Positions 1 through 6,920 are shown, counted from the first letter of the stretch. The stretch: 7,618 nt of DNA from Acidobacteriota bacterium (GCA_021802085.1 JAKAAZ010000179.1:1-7618), one strand, 5' to 3'. The notes: a model not told the origin generated them from the letters alone. Numbers and translations are program-made.

Positions 1-218
1 GAGGCTTACCGCGCTGCCAAAGGAATGGAGGCGCACCCGGCGTCGATGGCCAGACGTTTGCGGACATCGAGCAAACTGGGCGGGCTAACTTTCTTGCGGC
101 AATTCGGGAAGACTTGGAAACAGGCAGATACAAACCCATGCCGAACCGGCGGGTTGATATACCGAAGGGGAATGGCAAATTCCGAACGCTTCAGATTCCT
201 TGCATACATGACCGCGTG
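1..218 (+). pseudogene. Group II intron reverse transcriptase/maturase, N-terminal fragment
   Basis: Group II intron-encoded proteins combine reverse transcriptase and maturase activity, helping the intron splice and retrotranspose. Reading from base 3 gives a typical start of the RT region: N-G-G-A-P-G-V-D-G near 30-56, then F-L-A-A-I-R-E-D-L, G-R-Y-K-P-M-P-N-R-R-V, I-P-K-G-N-G-K-F-R-T-L-Q-I-P and C-I-H-D-R-V ending at 218. Intact relatives continue from this point with V-Q and the catalytic palm containing YADD; none of that is present. The first 24 bases read E-A-Y-R-A-A-K in frame 1, the expected residues just before NGG, so one base is missing near 22-27. The window edge hides the 5' part. 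The 3' end runs directly into the tail of the minus-strand DUF3300 gene. It is a non-functional remnant. The NGGAPGVDG block points to a group II intron protein rather than a retron or DGR reverse transcriptase. The family call comes from recognised motifs, not a search. Confidence 0.85.
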
Positions 219-352
219 GGCCACCGGGTCGATTGAAGCCGCGATTGTAGACGGTGCGGCTATGGGTGTAGTAGCGCCCGCCGTGATACCACACAGCGCG
301 GTCACGCCAGTTGAAACCCCAGTTATGCCAGCCCCAGCCCCAGTGCGACCAC

Positions 353-400
353 ATGCCGATTCCAATGCCGATTCCAATGCCGATGCCAAAGCCGATTCCA
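353..400. repeat. 12-bp tandem repeat, four units
   Basis: Four units of the pattern ATGCCGATTCCA lie end to end (353-364, 365-376, 377-388, 389-400). The third differs by one base and the fourth by one base. On the minus strand they encode the Gly-Ile run of the DUF3300 tail. A 12-bp unit keeps frame when copy number changes, so length variation here would be tolerated by the protein. Confidence 0.85.
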
Positions 401-960
401 AGTCCGGCGCCGAAATAGACTCCCGCAGGAGGCCCGTAATAATAGCCGGGGTAAATACCAATCGGCGCTCCGTACACGCCCCAAGGGTTATAGACGGGTA
501 CGTAAACGACCTCGGGATTGGCGGGCGCGATCACAATATTTCCACCGTCGTCGGAAACGTCTTGCTGCGGCGTGTTTTGCATGTACCGGCGGCCTGCGCG
601 CGGGAACGCATGGTTTGCACCGCGGACATCACATCGTCCGGCTGGTTGTAGTAGGCGTTGCCCTGGTCTGTCGTCCACCGAATGTTCCGATCCATCTGCG
701 CGAGCACGGACGGGAAAGCAACCAGGGCCTTGATGCTGGGGTCCCAGTTTTGCTCGTTGGCGCTGGCGGCCAGTTGTTCCGGCGGAATGTTTCCTTGCGA
801 CTGAACCCAGCGATCGGCCTCCACCACCTCAGTGGGATAGGTGGAGGCTGCCAGAATCTGTGCCACCAGTGCATCGGGATACAGCGCGATGGGAGCGACC
901 AATTGCCCCTGCTCTTCCGGGCTGAGCGGCTGACCTTGCGGAGCGCCCTGGTCAGGGGGC

Positions 961-1014
961 GGTCCACCCTGATCCTGCGGTCCACCTTGATCCTGAGCGC
1001 CGCCTTGATCCGGA
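961..1014. repeat. 18-bp imperfect tandem repeat, three units
   Basis: Three 18-bp units (961-978, 979-996, 997-1014) share the pattern GGTCCACCTTGATCCTG with scattered substitutions. On the minus strand they encode three six-residue D-Q-G-G-x-x units that link the poly-proline stretch to the DUF3300 core. This is a low-complexity linker of the kind that varies in length between related strains. Confidence 0.75.
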
Positions 1015-1250
1015 GGAGGAGGTGGCGGTGGAGGCCCGTTGTACTGCTGCTGTTGAGGCGGAGCCGACTGGGCAAACAACAATGCACCCTGTCCCATGGG
1101 AACGATGAGAACAATGAGCGCCAGTGCGAATATTTGCCGGGTAAACTGCGCAGCGAGTCCGATCCTGTTCCGTCGCGATTGGGTTGGCGCGAGAGTGCCG
1201 GCGACACCTTGCAGAAATGAGGCCATCGGAGATGCGGATTGCTTTGTCAT

Positions 1251-1579
1251 GGTTTCTTTCCCTTTCTAACTGAAAGACAAACCGAGATGCATTTCAGACG
1301 CCACGCACATCTCGCAATTTCTGTCGAACCACATACTATATAGGCCATTGCATGTCATCCCCCGCTCGATCATACGAGGGGGATGCTTCTGGTAAGCATG
1401 GGAACCCGCGTAGGAGCCGGTGGTTGCTCCAAGAAAATAGCGTCGTTTCGCGCGTCCGCCTGAACTGACTGCTGACCGGCCTAGCTTCGAGCGATCTCGC
1501 GCAGCCTGGTTTTCGCGTTCGCTCTACCAACGTATTTTCAGGGCGGCACGCGCAGTCCAACTCGCGATACCCTTGTTGC
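1251..1579. other. Divergent intergenic region, no gene recognised
   Basis: This 329-base stretch separates the divergent DUF3300 remnant and DUF3467 gene, so it should hold both promoters. An AT-rich patch at 1334-1342 (TACTATATA) is the best -10 candidate, but I find no -35 box at proper spacing on either strand. A strong hairpin lies at 1356-1385, and a weaker GGAGC/GCTCC inverted repeat at 1413-1430. A minus-strand open frame covering most of the region (1336-1581) has no family resemblance and is Arg/Cys-rich in a shadow-like way. No tRNA or known small RNA was recognised; an unannotated structured RNA cannot be excluded. Confidence 0.5.
1356..1385. other. GC-rich inverted repeat / hairpin
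   Basis: CATCCCCC (1356-1363) is a perfect 8-base inverted match to GGGGGATG (1378-1385). Within the 14-base loop CTCG (1365-1368) can alternatively pair with CGAG (1375-1378), extending the stem with a small bulge. No T-run follows on either strand, so it is not a standard intrinsic terminator. An operator for a dimeric regulator or a structured leader element of the DUF3467 transcript are possible; neither is shown. Confidence 0.55.
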
Positions 1580-1900
1580 ATGAGTCAGCCATTGCATTCT
1601 TCTCCTAATATCGAAATTGTCCAGTCGCCGGATTACCGGGATGGCTACGCCAACAGCGTGCAGGTCCGGGCCAGCGTGTGGGACTTTATGCTGGTCTTCG
1701 GCGCGGCGCGGCAGGATTCCGCCAATGAAGTGGTCCTGCGGAATTTCCAGGGGGTTTATCTGAGCCCGCAGCAGGCCAAAGCCTTATGGAACCTGCTGGG
1801 TCAGAACCTGGCGCAATATGAGCAGGCATTTGGCGCGATTACCCTGGAACCAGCCCAGGCATTTCCAAATTCAGGGATGGGCAACGGTCCAATCCATTAG
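1580..1900 (+). CDS. DUF3467 domain-containing protein
   Basis: This is a small cytosolic protein of 106 residues with no signal peptide or membrane segment. It matches the DUF3467 pattern: Y-A-N-S-V-Q-V near residues 23-29, then S-V-W-D-F-M-L-V-F-G (32-41), a short variable loop, and L-S-P-Q-Q-A-K-A-L (61-69) leading into an amphipathic helix ending L-A-Q-Y-E-Q-A-F-G (77-85). The tail after residue 90 is Pro/Gly-rich and probably disordered. The family's function is not established. The length is normal and the gene looks intact. No Shine-Dalgarno match precedes the ATG, so translation may rely on another initiation mode, but no better in-frame start is evident. It is followed after 75-90 bases by the glycosyltransferase gene and could share its transcript. 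Confidence 0.85.
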   Translation: MSQPLHSSPNIEIVQSPDYRDGYANSVQVRASVWDFMLVFGAARQDSANEVVLRNFQGVYLSPQQAKALWNLLGQNLAQYEQAFGAITLEPAQAFPNSGMGNGPIH

Positions 1901-1948
1901 CCCCAACGCTACACTGAATCGGGGCCGCCGTTCTCGGCCGCTGCTTGC

Positions 1949-1962
1949 CCGCCCGGTGGCGG
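1949..1962 (+). other. Short GC hairpin between DUF3467 and GT39 genes
   Basis: CCGCC (1949-1953) and GGCGG (1958-1962) form a 5-bp stem with a CGGT tetraloop. The following bases (ACCTTGTCGTT) contain only a poor U-tract. It could be a weak attenuator or partial terminator after the DUF3467 gene, or a chance structure in GC-rich DNA. Confidence 0.25.
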
Positions 1963-1977
1963 ACCTTGTCGTTCAAT

Positions 1978-1983
1978 GAGGAG
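1978..1983 (+). promoter_or_regulatory. Ribosome binding site GAGGAG favouring a TTG start
   Basis: GAGGAG ends 7 bases before the in-frame TTG at 1991. The upstream ATG at 1976 overlaps this motif and has no Shine-Dalgarno sequence of its own. This favours TTG 1991 as the start of the glycosyltransferase gene. Confidence 0.6.
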
Positions 1984-1990
1984 TGACGCT

Positions 1991-3706
1991 TTGCAAGCCT
2001 CGAATCGGCGTTTGAATCCTGCGTCCACTCCAGGGCCGCACTCGTTGCTGAATCAGTTTCTGTTTCGCCGGCACCGCGATGAGCCTGCCCCGGCGTGGAT
2101 GGTCTTTCCCGTCCTATATGCTTTCGTTTTTTTGACACATCTGCCGTTGCTGCGGCTGCCATATTTTTGGGATGAAGCGGGCTACTATATTCCGGCTGCG
2201 TATGATTTTTTTCGCACCGGCTCCCTCATTCCGTATTCCACATTGTCCAATGCACATCCGCCTCTGCCGGCAATGTATCTGGCGTTCTGGTGGAAGCTCT
2301 CCGGCTTTACCCCTGTAGTTACGCGGCTGGCGATCTGCATGGTCGCTGCGTTCGCGCTGACTGCGGTTTTTGTGCTGGTGCGCCGGCTGACGAACACCCC
2401 CGTGGCCGTCGCCACGACTCTGCTCACGGCGCTCTATCCGGTCTGGTTCACGCAAAGCACACTGGCGCAGGCGGACATCTATGCGGCTGCTGGAACGATG
2501 TGGGCCCTGGCCTACGGATTGCACGAATTGCCTTCCGCGCGCAACGGCTGGTTGGCGGCGCTGTGGTTTTCGTTGGCAGCCCTGTCGAAAGAAACCGCCA
2601 TCGTGATGCCGTTGACGCTGGCCGCGTGGCATGGATGGGAGATGCGCCGCAAGCCTGAGGCAGCCCGTGGACACGGACGCGCGGCGATGCAGTTTGCCTT
2701 GCCTATGCTCCCGTTGTGCGCCTGGTATGCCTACCATTTCCATCGGACCGGCTATATCTTCGGCAACCCGCAGTTTGTGCGCTACAACGCTGTGCTGACT
2801 TTGCATTTGCTTCGATTCATGCTGGCGCTGGCGCAAAGACTGATGCAAGTCACCATCTACATGAACTTGTTCGTGCCCATTTTATGCATGGTGGCCGCGA
2901 TGTTTCTGCCTGCGCTGCGGCGCGCGGATGGCGCCAGGCGTCCGCGCGTCTCCTGGAATGCGCAGGCCCAGATCGGCCTGCTCCTTTTAGCGAACATCCT
3001 GTTCTTCTCGGTTGTGGGAGGAGCTGTGCTGGCCCGCTATCTCTTACCGCTTTACCCATTGATTCTGCTGCTTTGCGTGTCCACCTGGCGTCGGCGTGTC
3101 GAGCAGTGGCCATGGATCGTCGCGCTCAGCGCCGTCGCTTTTTTGGCGGGGTTGTTCGTCAATCCTCCGTACCGTTTTACGCCAGAGGATAACCTGACCT
3201 ATCGCAGCCTGATCGTGATGCAGCAGCAGGCAATCGCGCAGGTGTTGCACCGCGCCCCCGGCGGCACGGTGCTGACCGCATGGCCCGCCACGGATGAGCT
3301 GACCAAGCCGGAGCTTGGGTATGTGCGGAAGCCGGTCCATGTGGTGGCAATCGACGACTTTTCGCCGTCGCAGATTGAAGCGGCGGCGCAGTTGCGCAAC
3401 TATGATGCCGCATTGGTATTTTCGACGAAGTATCAGCTGACGAACGCGCTCGGCTGGTCTCACTTCGGCGATGGCGAATGGAACCGGAAATATTTTGGCT
3501 ATCATTCCGATTTGCCGCCCGCTTTGATTGCCAAGCTGCTGCACGGCGACTTGGTCTGGCAGATCCGCAGCCAGGGATTGTGGACAGCGGTGCTGCTATT
3601 CAACCGTCCGCAACTGGTCCATCTTTCGAGCCGAACCGTCCCGCTTCAGGCGTATGCGGCAACGACTCGTGGGGCACAGCCGTTTCAGCCAAGACTTTCC
3701 CGCTGA
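1991..3706 (+). CDS. GT39/ArnT-like membrane glycosyltransferase
   Basis: A polytopic inner-membrane protein of the GT-C fold, which moves a sugar from a polyprenyl-phosphate donor to a lipid or protein on the outer face of the membrane. Residue numbers count from the alternative ATG at 1976 (576 residues; 571 from TTG 1991). After a basic cytosolic start, the first membrane helix (about 43-60) leads to F-W-D-E-A-G-Y-Y, whose D66/E67 match the catalytic acidic site in the first outer loop of ArnT/PMT enzymes, and H-P-P-L at 94-97. Further helices follow, with the family's L-S-K-E-T-A (K205, E206) and R-Y-L-L-P-L-Y-P (from R354). The last 170 or so residues are a soluble, probably periplasmic domain. 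The stop lies 5 bases before the ATG of the TPR gene, suggesting co-transcription. Acceptor and sugar cannot be deduced; no lipid A or mannosyl pathway genes are nearby. It looks intact. Confidence 0.8.
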   Translation: MQASNRRLNPASTPGPHSLLNQFLFRRHRDEPAPAWMVFPVLYAFVFLTHLPLLRLPYFWDEAGYYIPAAYDFFRTGSLIPYSTLSNAHPPLPAMYLAFWWKLSGFTPVVTRLAICMVAAFALTAVFVLVRRLTNTPVAVATTLLTALYPVWFTQSTLAQADIYAAAGTMWALAYGLHELPSARNGWLAALWFSLAALSKETAIVMPLTLAAWHGWEMRRKPEAARGHGRAAMQFALPMLPLCAWYAYHFHRTGYIFGNPQFVRYNAVLTLHLLRFMLALAQRLMQVTIYMNLFVPILCMVAAMFLPALRRADGARRPRVSWNAQAQIGLLLLANILFFSVVGGAVLARYLLPLYPLILLLCVSTWRRRVEQWPWIVALSAVAFLAGLFVNPPYRFTPEDNLTYRSLIVMQQQAIAQVLHRAPGGTVLTAWPATDELTKPELGYVRKPVHVVAIDDFSPSQIEAAAQLRNYDAALVFSTKYQLTNALGWSHFGDGEWNRKYFGYHSDLPPALIAKLLHGDLVWQIRSQGLWTAVLLFNRPQLVHLSSRTVPLQAYAATTRGAQPFQPRLSR

Positions 3707-3711
3707 ATCTC

Positions 3712-5547
3712 ATGCCGAACTCTATAATCACGAGTGTCGTGACTGAAACCAGAGACAGGATCGTTGTTCGCATTTTCCGCGCCCGCTTCTGCCGGAGTTT
3801 CCTTCTTTTCGCGCTCGCCGCGCTGGTGGTTTTCCCCTCCTTCGCGCAAATGCAGTCGACAGCGGATTCTGGCTGGGATGGGCACCTGGTCTGGGTGCTG
3901 CCGTTTGAAAACAATTCCAGTCAGGCTGGGCTGGATTGGATTGGCGCATCGTTTCCTGACATTCTGGACCAGCGTTTGACTTCCGCCGGTTTCCTGACCA
4001 TTCGCCGCGAAGACCGGCGCTATGCGATGCAGCACCTCGGCCTGCCTGCGGATTTTCATCCAACGCAGGCCACCGCATACCGCATTGCTCAAACTTTGGA
4101 CGCCGATTACGTCGTCTTCGGGAACTACACCGTGGCCAGGGACCGCATTACGGCGACAGTACGGGCGATGGAGATGCGAGGTCCCAGCATGGGTCCGACG
4201 CTGGAAGAACAGGGGAACCTGGACCAGCTCATCAACATCGAGGATGACCTGGCCTGGAAGATTGCCATGCAGATCAACCCCACGCTGAACCTGGACGAAC
4301 AGACATTTCTCGCCGCCAGCCGGGACCTGCGTCTGGATGCATTCGAGAACTATATTCGCGGGCTGGTCGAGCCAAGTGTAGAGGAGCGGATCGGGCACCT
4401 GAACAAGGCGGTGCAGATCAGCCCGGGCTATGTCCAAGCGTGGTTTGCGCTCGGCCAGGCGTATTTTGAGAACCAGCAATACGAACAGGCCGAGGCCGCG
4501 TTCATCAAAATTCCCAAAGGAGGTCGACTTTCACTCGAAGCGATGTTCTACGCCGGACTCAGCTATCTCTATACGGGAAACTATGCCGGCGCACAGGCGG
4601 AATTCGCTGCCATTGCTTCCGTTTTGCCCATGCCGGAGGTCTTGAATAACGAGGGAATTGCAGTCAATCGGCGCGGCCAGAATGGTACGGCGTTTTTTCA
4701 GCGCATTGTCGAGATGGACCCGCAAAGCCCGGACTACTGGTTCAACCTCGCCGTCTCCGAGCGGCGGCAGAAAAATTACACGGCCGCACTGAATGCAGTG
4801 GCACGGTCTCTCGCTCTGCGCCCACAAGATGAGGAAGCGCAGAATTTGCGCAGGAACCTGACGATCCTGAAGGATGATCCTTCTTCCTTGGTACCGTCTC
4901 AAGCTACAGCCGCGGAGAAGGATGGGTCGGCGAAAGAAACCATTTCTGGAAGTGAGGATTCCAGTCAGGCAGGTTCGGCCAGTGCAACATCCAATCCGGG
5001 AACTTCAGCGGCAACGCCGGATGAAGCCTCTACGTCGTCCGCGCAGGCGAGTTCCGATGCGGCCAGCGCGGATTACGAACCGCTGGAACGTATTGCGCGC
5101 GCCTACGATGAAAGCTCTTTGCGCCAGGGCGCTTTTGCCATCGAACAGATGAATGCCATGAAGCTGCATTCGCTGCCGCCCGCGGAACGCGCCCGGAGAC
5201 TGTGCCAGCAGGGCAGGGAATATGTGAACGATGGCCTGCTGCTGGAGGCCGAACGCCAGTTTCAGCTTGCCGTGGCGGCAGACCCGAACAGCGCCGCGGC
5301 CTATGCCGGCCTGTCGGAGGTCCACGAGTATGTTGGCAGTGTGAAGATCGCCCAACAGGAGGCCAACAAGTCGCTTCAGACCCAACCGAATGCCGCGGCC
5401 TATCTGGTGCTGGCGCGGATTGCACTCAGTCAGCGTTCCTTGCCAGATGCGCGGAAGAATGTCGACGAGGCTCTGCGGCTTGAGCCGAATAACAGCGCGG
5501 CCAAGGGTATTTTGCAGGCGATTCAGGCGCAACAAGGTCAACCGTGA
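3712..5547 (+). CDS. Exported TolB-like/TPR repeat protein
   Basis: A 611-residue exported protein. The N-terminus carries arginines and a hydrophobic segment (about 28-43) ending F-P-S-F-A before Q46, a good signal peptidase I site. Residues 58-190 resemble the TolB/FlgO-like N-terminal domain: V-L-P-F-E-N-N-S (62-69), D-W-I-G-A-S-F-P, and A-D-Y-V-V-F-G-N-Y. Tetratricopeptide repeats follow at about 210-385, each with the W/A-L-G-x-A-Y and alternating helix pattern, then a Ser/Ala/Thr-rich linker (387-451) and a second TPR block (about 453-605). Such proteins act as periplasmic scaffolds; the partner is unknown. The open frame extends upstream to 3478, but that part lies inside the glycosyltransferase gene and precedes the signal peptide. 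No clear ribosome site precedes ATG 3712; GTG 3739 is an alternative start. The gene ends inside the NfeD start region, so the two are probably translationally coupled. Confidence 0.82.
   Translation: MPNSIITSVVTETRDRIVVRIFRARFCRSFLLFALAALVVFPSFAQMQSTADSGWDGHLVWVLPFENNSSQAGLDWIGASFPDILDQRLTSAGFLTIRREDRRYAMQHLGLPADFHPTQATAYRIAQTLDADYVVFGNYTVARDRITATVRAMEMRGPSMGPTLEEQGNLDQLINIEDDLAWKIAMQINPTLNLDEQTFLAASRDLRLDAFENYIRGLVEPSVEERIGHLNKAVQISPGYVQAWFALGQAYFENQQYEQAEAAFIKIPKGGRLSLEAMFYAGLSYLYTGNYAGAQAEFAAIASVLPMPEVLNNEGIAVNRRGQNGTAFFQRIVEMDPQSPDYWFNLAVSERRQKNYTAALNAVARSLALRPQDEEAQNLRRNLTILKDDPSSLVPSQATAAEKDGSAKETISGSEDSSQAGSASATSNPGTSAATPDEASTSSAQASSDAASADYEPLERIARAYDESSLRQGAFAIEQMNAMKLHSLPPAERARRLCQQGREYVNDGLLLEAERQFQLAVAADPNSAAAYAGLSEVHEYVGSVKIAQQEANKSLQTQPNAAAYLVLARIALSQRSLPDARKNVDEALRLEPNNSAAKGILQAIQAQQGQP
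3723..3728 (+). promoter_or_regulatory. Possible internal -10 box (TATAAT)
   Basis: A perfect TATAAT lies in otherwise GC-rich DNA just after the ATG at 3712. No -35 box is visible at 16-18 bases upstream. If used, transcription would start near 3735 and the GTG at 3739 would be an almost leaderless start giving the same signal peptide. Chance is a serious alternative. Confidence 0.2.
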
Positions 5548-5561
5548 TGCGTGGCGGCGGC

Positions 5562-5567
5562 GGAGGG
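5562..5567 (+). promoter_or_regulatory. Ribosome binding site GGAGGG before NfeD ATG 5571
   Basis: GGAGGG ends 3 bases before ATG 5571 (the GGAGG core ends 4 bases before it), a slightly short spacing. Upstream GTG 5544 and ATG 5547 overlap the TPR stop codon and have only AAGG (5534-5537). Starting upstream would add a glycine-run leader encoded by the Shine-Dalgarno-like DNA itself, so ATG 5571 is preferred. Confidence 0.5.
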
Positions 5568-5570
5568 AAC

Positions 5571-6920
5571 ATGTACCCAGCACGAACGCATTCATCCAGA
5601 CGCATTCCCTGGGCGAGGCTCGGGTTTGCGTTCGTATTTGGGCTGGCGGTTCTGGCGTGTTCGACCACTCAGTCGCCCGCAGCCGCTTCGCCCGCCCGCC
5701 CGGTTGTGGTTGAGCTGCCACTTCACGACACCATTCAACCCATCAGCGCGGCGTATCTGCGGCGTGGACTGCGACACGCGGCAGACATCCACGCGCAGGC
5801 GGTGGTGGTGGAGATGGGCACGCCGGGCGGTCTGCTCACCTCCACCCGCGCCATGGTCACCGCCATCGAGCAATCCGCAGTCCCGGTGATCGTATATGTG
5901 GCGCCCTCCGGCAGCCGCGCCGGGTCAGCCGGCTTTTTCATTCTGGAATCCGCCGATGTCGCAGCCATGGCTCCCGGAACCGAAGCCGGCGCATCGCATC
6001 CCATTCTGGAAGGCCAGACCATGGATGCGGTTCTGAAACAGAAAATTGAAAATGATGCGGCCGCCTTTCTTCGTTCCTATGTTTCGCGCAGGGGCCGCAA
6101 TGTACAGGCTGCCGAGGAAGCGGTGCGGAATTCCAAATCCTATACCGACCAGGAAGCGCTCAACTTGCATTTGATCGATGTGATTTCGCCCAACGTGGGC
6201 ACACTTCTCGACCATCTGAATGGCACGACCATCACGCGATTCAGCGGCGCGAAACAGGTGCTCGACACCCACGATGCCGATGTGGAGGCGATGCCGCCGA
6301 GTACTCGCGAGCGCATCCTGAGCGCATTGACGGACCCCAACCTTGCTGTGATTCTGCTGATCCTGGGAGGGCTGCTGATCTACCTGGAGTTCAATGCGCC
6401 GGGCACCATCGTTCCGGGCGCGCTGGGAACGCTGCTGGTGCTGATCTCGCTGTTTGCGCTGAACCTGCTGCCCCTGGAGTATACAGCGGTAGGATTTCTG
6501 GTCGGCGCGCTGGTCCTGTTTGTGTTGGACATAAAATTTACGACCCACGGCATCCTTGGACTGGCCGCCATCGGCTGCCTTGTTTTTGGGCTGCTCACGC
6601 TGGTCAATGGACCGATTCCGGAGATGCGCGTGCACCTGGGGACAGCCCTGGGTGCGGGCATCGGTTTCGGCTTGATTACCATCTTTCTCACCACTATTGC
6701 CGTGCGTGCTCGACGCGCCAAAGTGCAGACCGGCGGAGAGGCTCTTCTGGGAGCTCTGGCGGTTGCGCAAACAGCGCTGGACCCGAACGGACAGGTGTTG
6801 GTACGCGGAGAACTCTGGCAGGCGCATTCCAGTCACGCGGTCGCTGCCGGAGAAACAGTCCGCATCCGTGACCGCGCAGGACTTCTTCTGGAAGTCGAAC
6901 GTGACGTGCGGGGTTCCTGA
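5571..6920 (+). CDS. Long-form NfeD membrane-bound serine protease (ClpP-class)
   Basis: Long NfeD proteins join a ClpP-like serine protease to membrane helices and a C-terminal OB-fold. Numbering from ATG 5571 (449 residues): a hydrophobic signal at about 17-31 with a V-L-A-C lipobox-like end, protease domain 45-215, membrane helices at about 256-378, and an OB-fold NfeD domain at 385-445. The T-P-G-G oxyanion motif is at 84-87. S119 in R-A-G-S-A-G-F-F is the expected nucleophile, and K158 in K-Q-K-I-E-N-D the expected general base, matching the Ser-Lys dyad known from Pyrococcus PH1510. The catalytic domain therefore looks intact and should lie outside the cytoplasm. In that archaeal system the protease cuts the hydrophobic C-terminus of the partner slipin, and a slipin gene follows here after 80 bases. 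The upstream TPR stop overlaps the alternative starts at 5544/5547. The lipoprotein assignment is weak because Leu at -2 is unusual. Confidence 0.9.
   Translation: MYPARTHSSRRIPWARLGFAFVFGLAVLACSTTQSPAAASPARPVVVELPLHDTIQPISAAYLRRGLRHAADIHAQAVVVEMGTPGGLLTSTRAMVTAIEQSAVPVIVYVAPSGSRAGSAGFFILESADVAAMAPGTEAGASHPILEGQTMDAVLKQKIENDAAAFLRSYVSRRGRNVQAAEEAVRNSKSYTDQEALNLHLIDVISPNVGTLLDHLNGTTITRFSGAKQVLDTHDADVEAMPPSTRERILSALTDPNLAVILLILGGLLIYLEFNAPGTIVPGALGTLLVLISLFALNLLPLEYTAVGFLVGALVLFVLDIKFTTHGILGLAAIGCLVFGLLTLVNGPIPEMRVHLGTALGAGIGFGLITIFLTTIAVRARRAKVQTGGEALLGALAVAQTALDPNGQVLVRGELWQAHSSHAVAAGETVRIRDRAGLLLEVERDVRGS

Larger units (their letters stand above)
219..1250 (-). pseudogene. DUF3300 domain protein, frameshifted and 3'-truncated
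   Basis: The function of DUF3300 proteins is unknown; they are exported or membrane-anchored and rich in Gly, Pro, Trp and Tyr. The start at 1250 has an AAAGGG ribosome site at 1260-1265. The first frame encodes a basic N-terminus, a hydrophobic signal or anchor at residues 40-60, a run of eight prolines (73-80), DQGG repeats (81-98) and the DUF3300 core from about residue 109 (L-S-P-E-E-Q-G, A-P-I-A-L-Y-P-D-A-L-V-A-Q-I-L-A-A-S-T-Y-P). After A-Q-A-A-G (residue 222, base 585) this frame turns to nonsense and stops at 531. The family sequence resumes in another frame with Q-N-T-P-Q-Q-D-V-S, V-V-Y-V-P-V-Y-N-P-W-G-V-Y-G, a GIGIG run, W-G-W-G-W-H-N-W and N-R-G-F-N-R-P-G-G-P-R. Restoring one base near 580-588 would join the two halves. 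After about base 219 the homology ends at the intron fragment; the residual frame reads unrelated residues to a stop at 85. A sequencing error could explain the indel but not the lost tail. Confidence 0.82.

Noticed and set aside
1..218. Retron, DGR or other defence-type reverse transcriptase
   Set aside because: The N-G-G-A-P-G-V-D-G and R-R-V-x-I-P-K motifs fit group II intron proteins. The catalytic core is absent and no variable or template repeat or msr/msd-like sequence is seen nearby.
353..400. CRISPR-like repeat array
   Set aside because: Units are only 12 bp with no spacers and encode a Gly-Ile run inside a protein gene.
25..651. Long plus-strand open frame, 208 codons
   Set aside because: It runs through both the RT fragment and the antisense of the DUF3300 gene. 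The translation is low-complexity (A-D-S-N repeats from the 12-bp repeat) and matches neither family; it is a shadow frame.
1336..1581. Minus-strand 81-codon open frame in the intergenic region
   Set aside because: No ribosome site, no recognisable family, Arg/Cys-rich shadow-like composition, and it overlaps the start of the DUF3467 gene.
3478..3711. Upstream extension of the TPR protein
   Set aside because: It overlaps the glycosyltransferase coding region by 229 bases and would bury the signal peptide in the interior of the protein.
5925..6836. Minus-strand 303-codon open frame opposite NfeD
   Set aside because: Gln/Arg/His-rich translation typical of the antisense of a GC-rich gene. The plus-strand NfeD has clear motifs over the same span.
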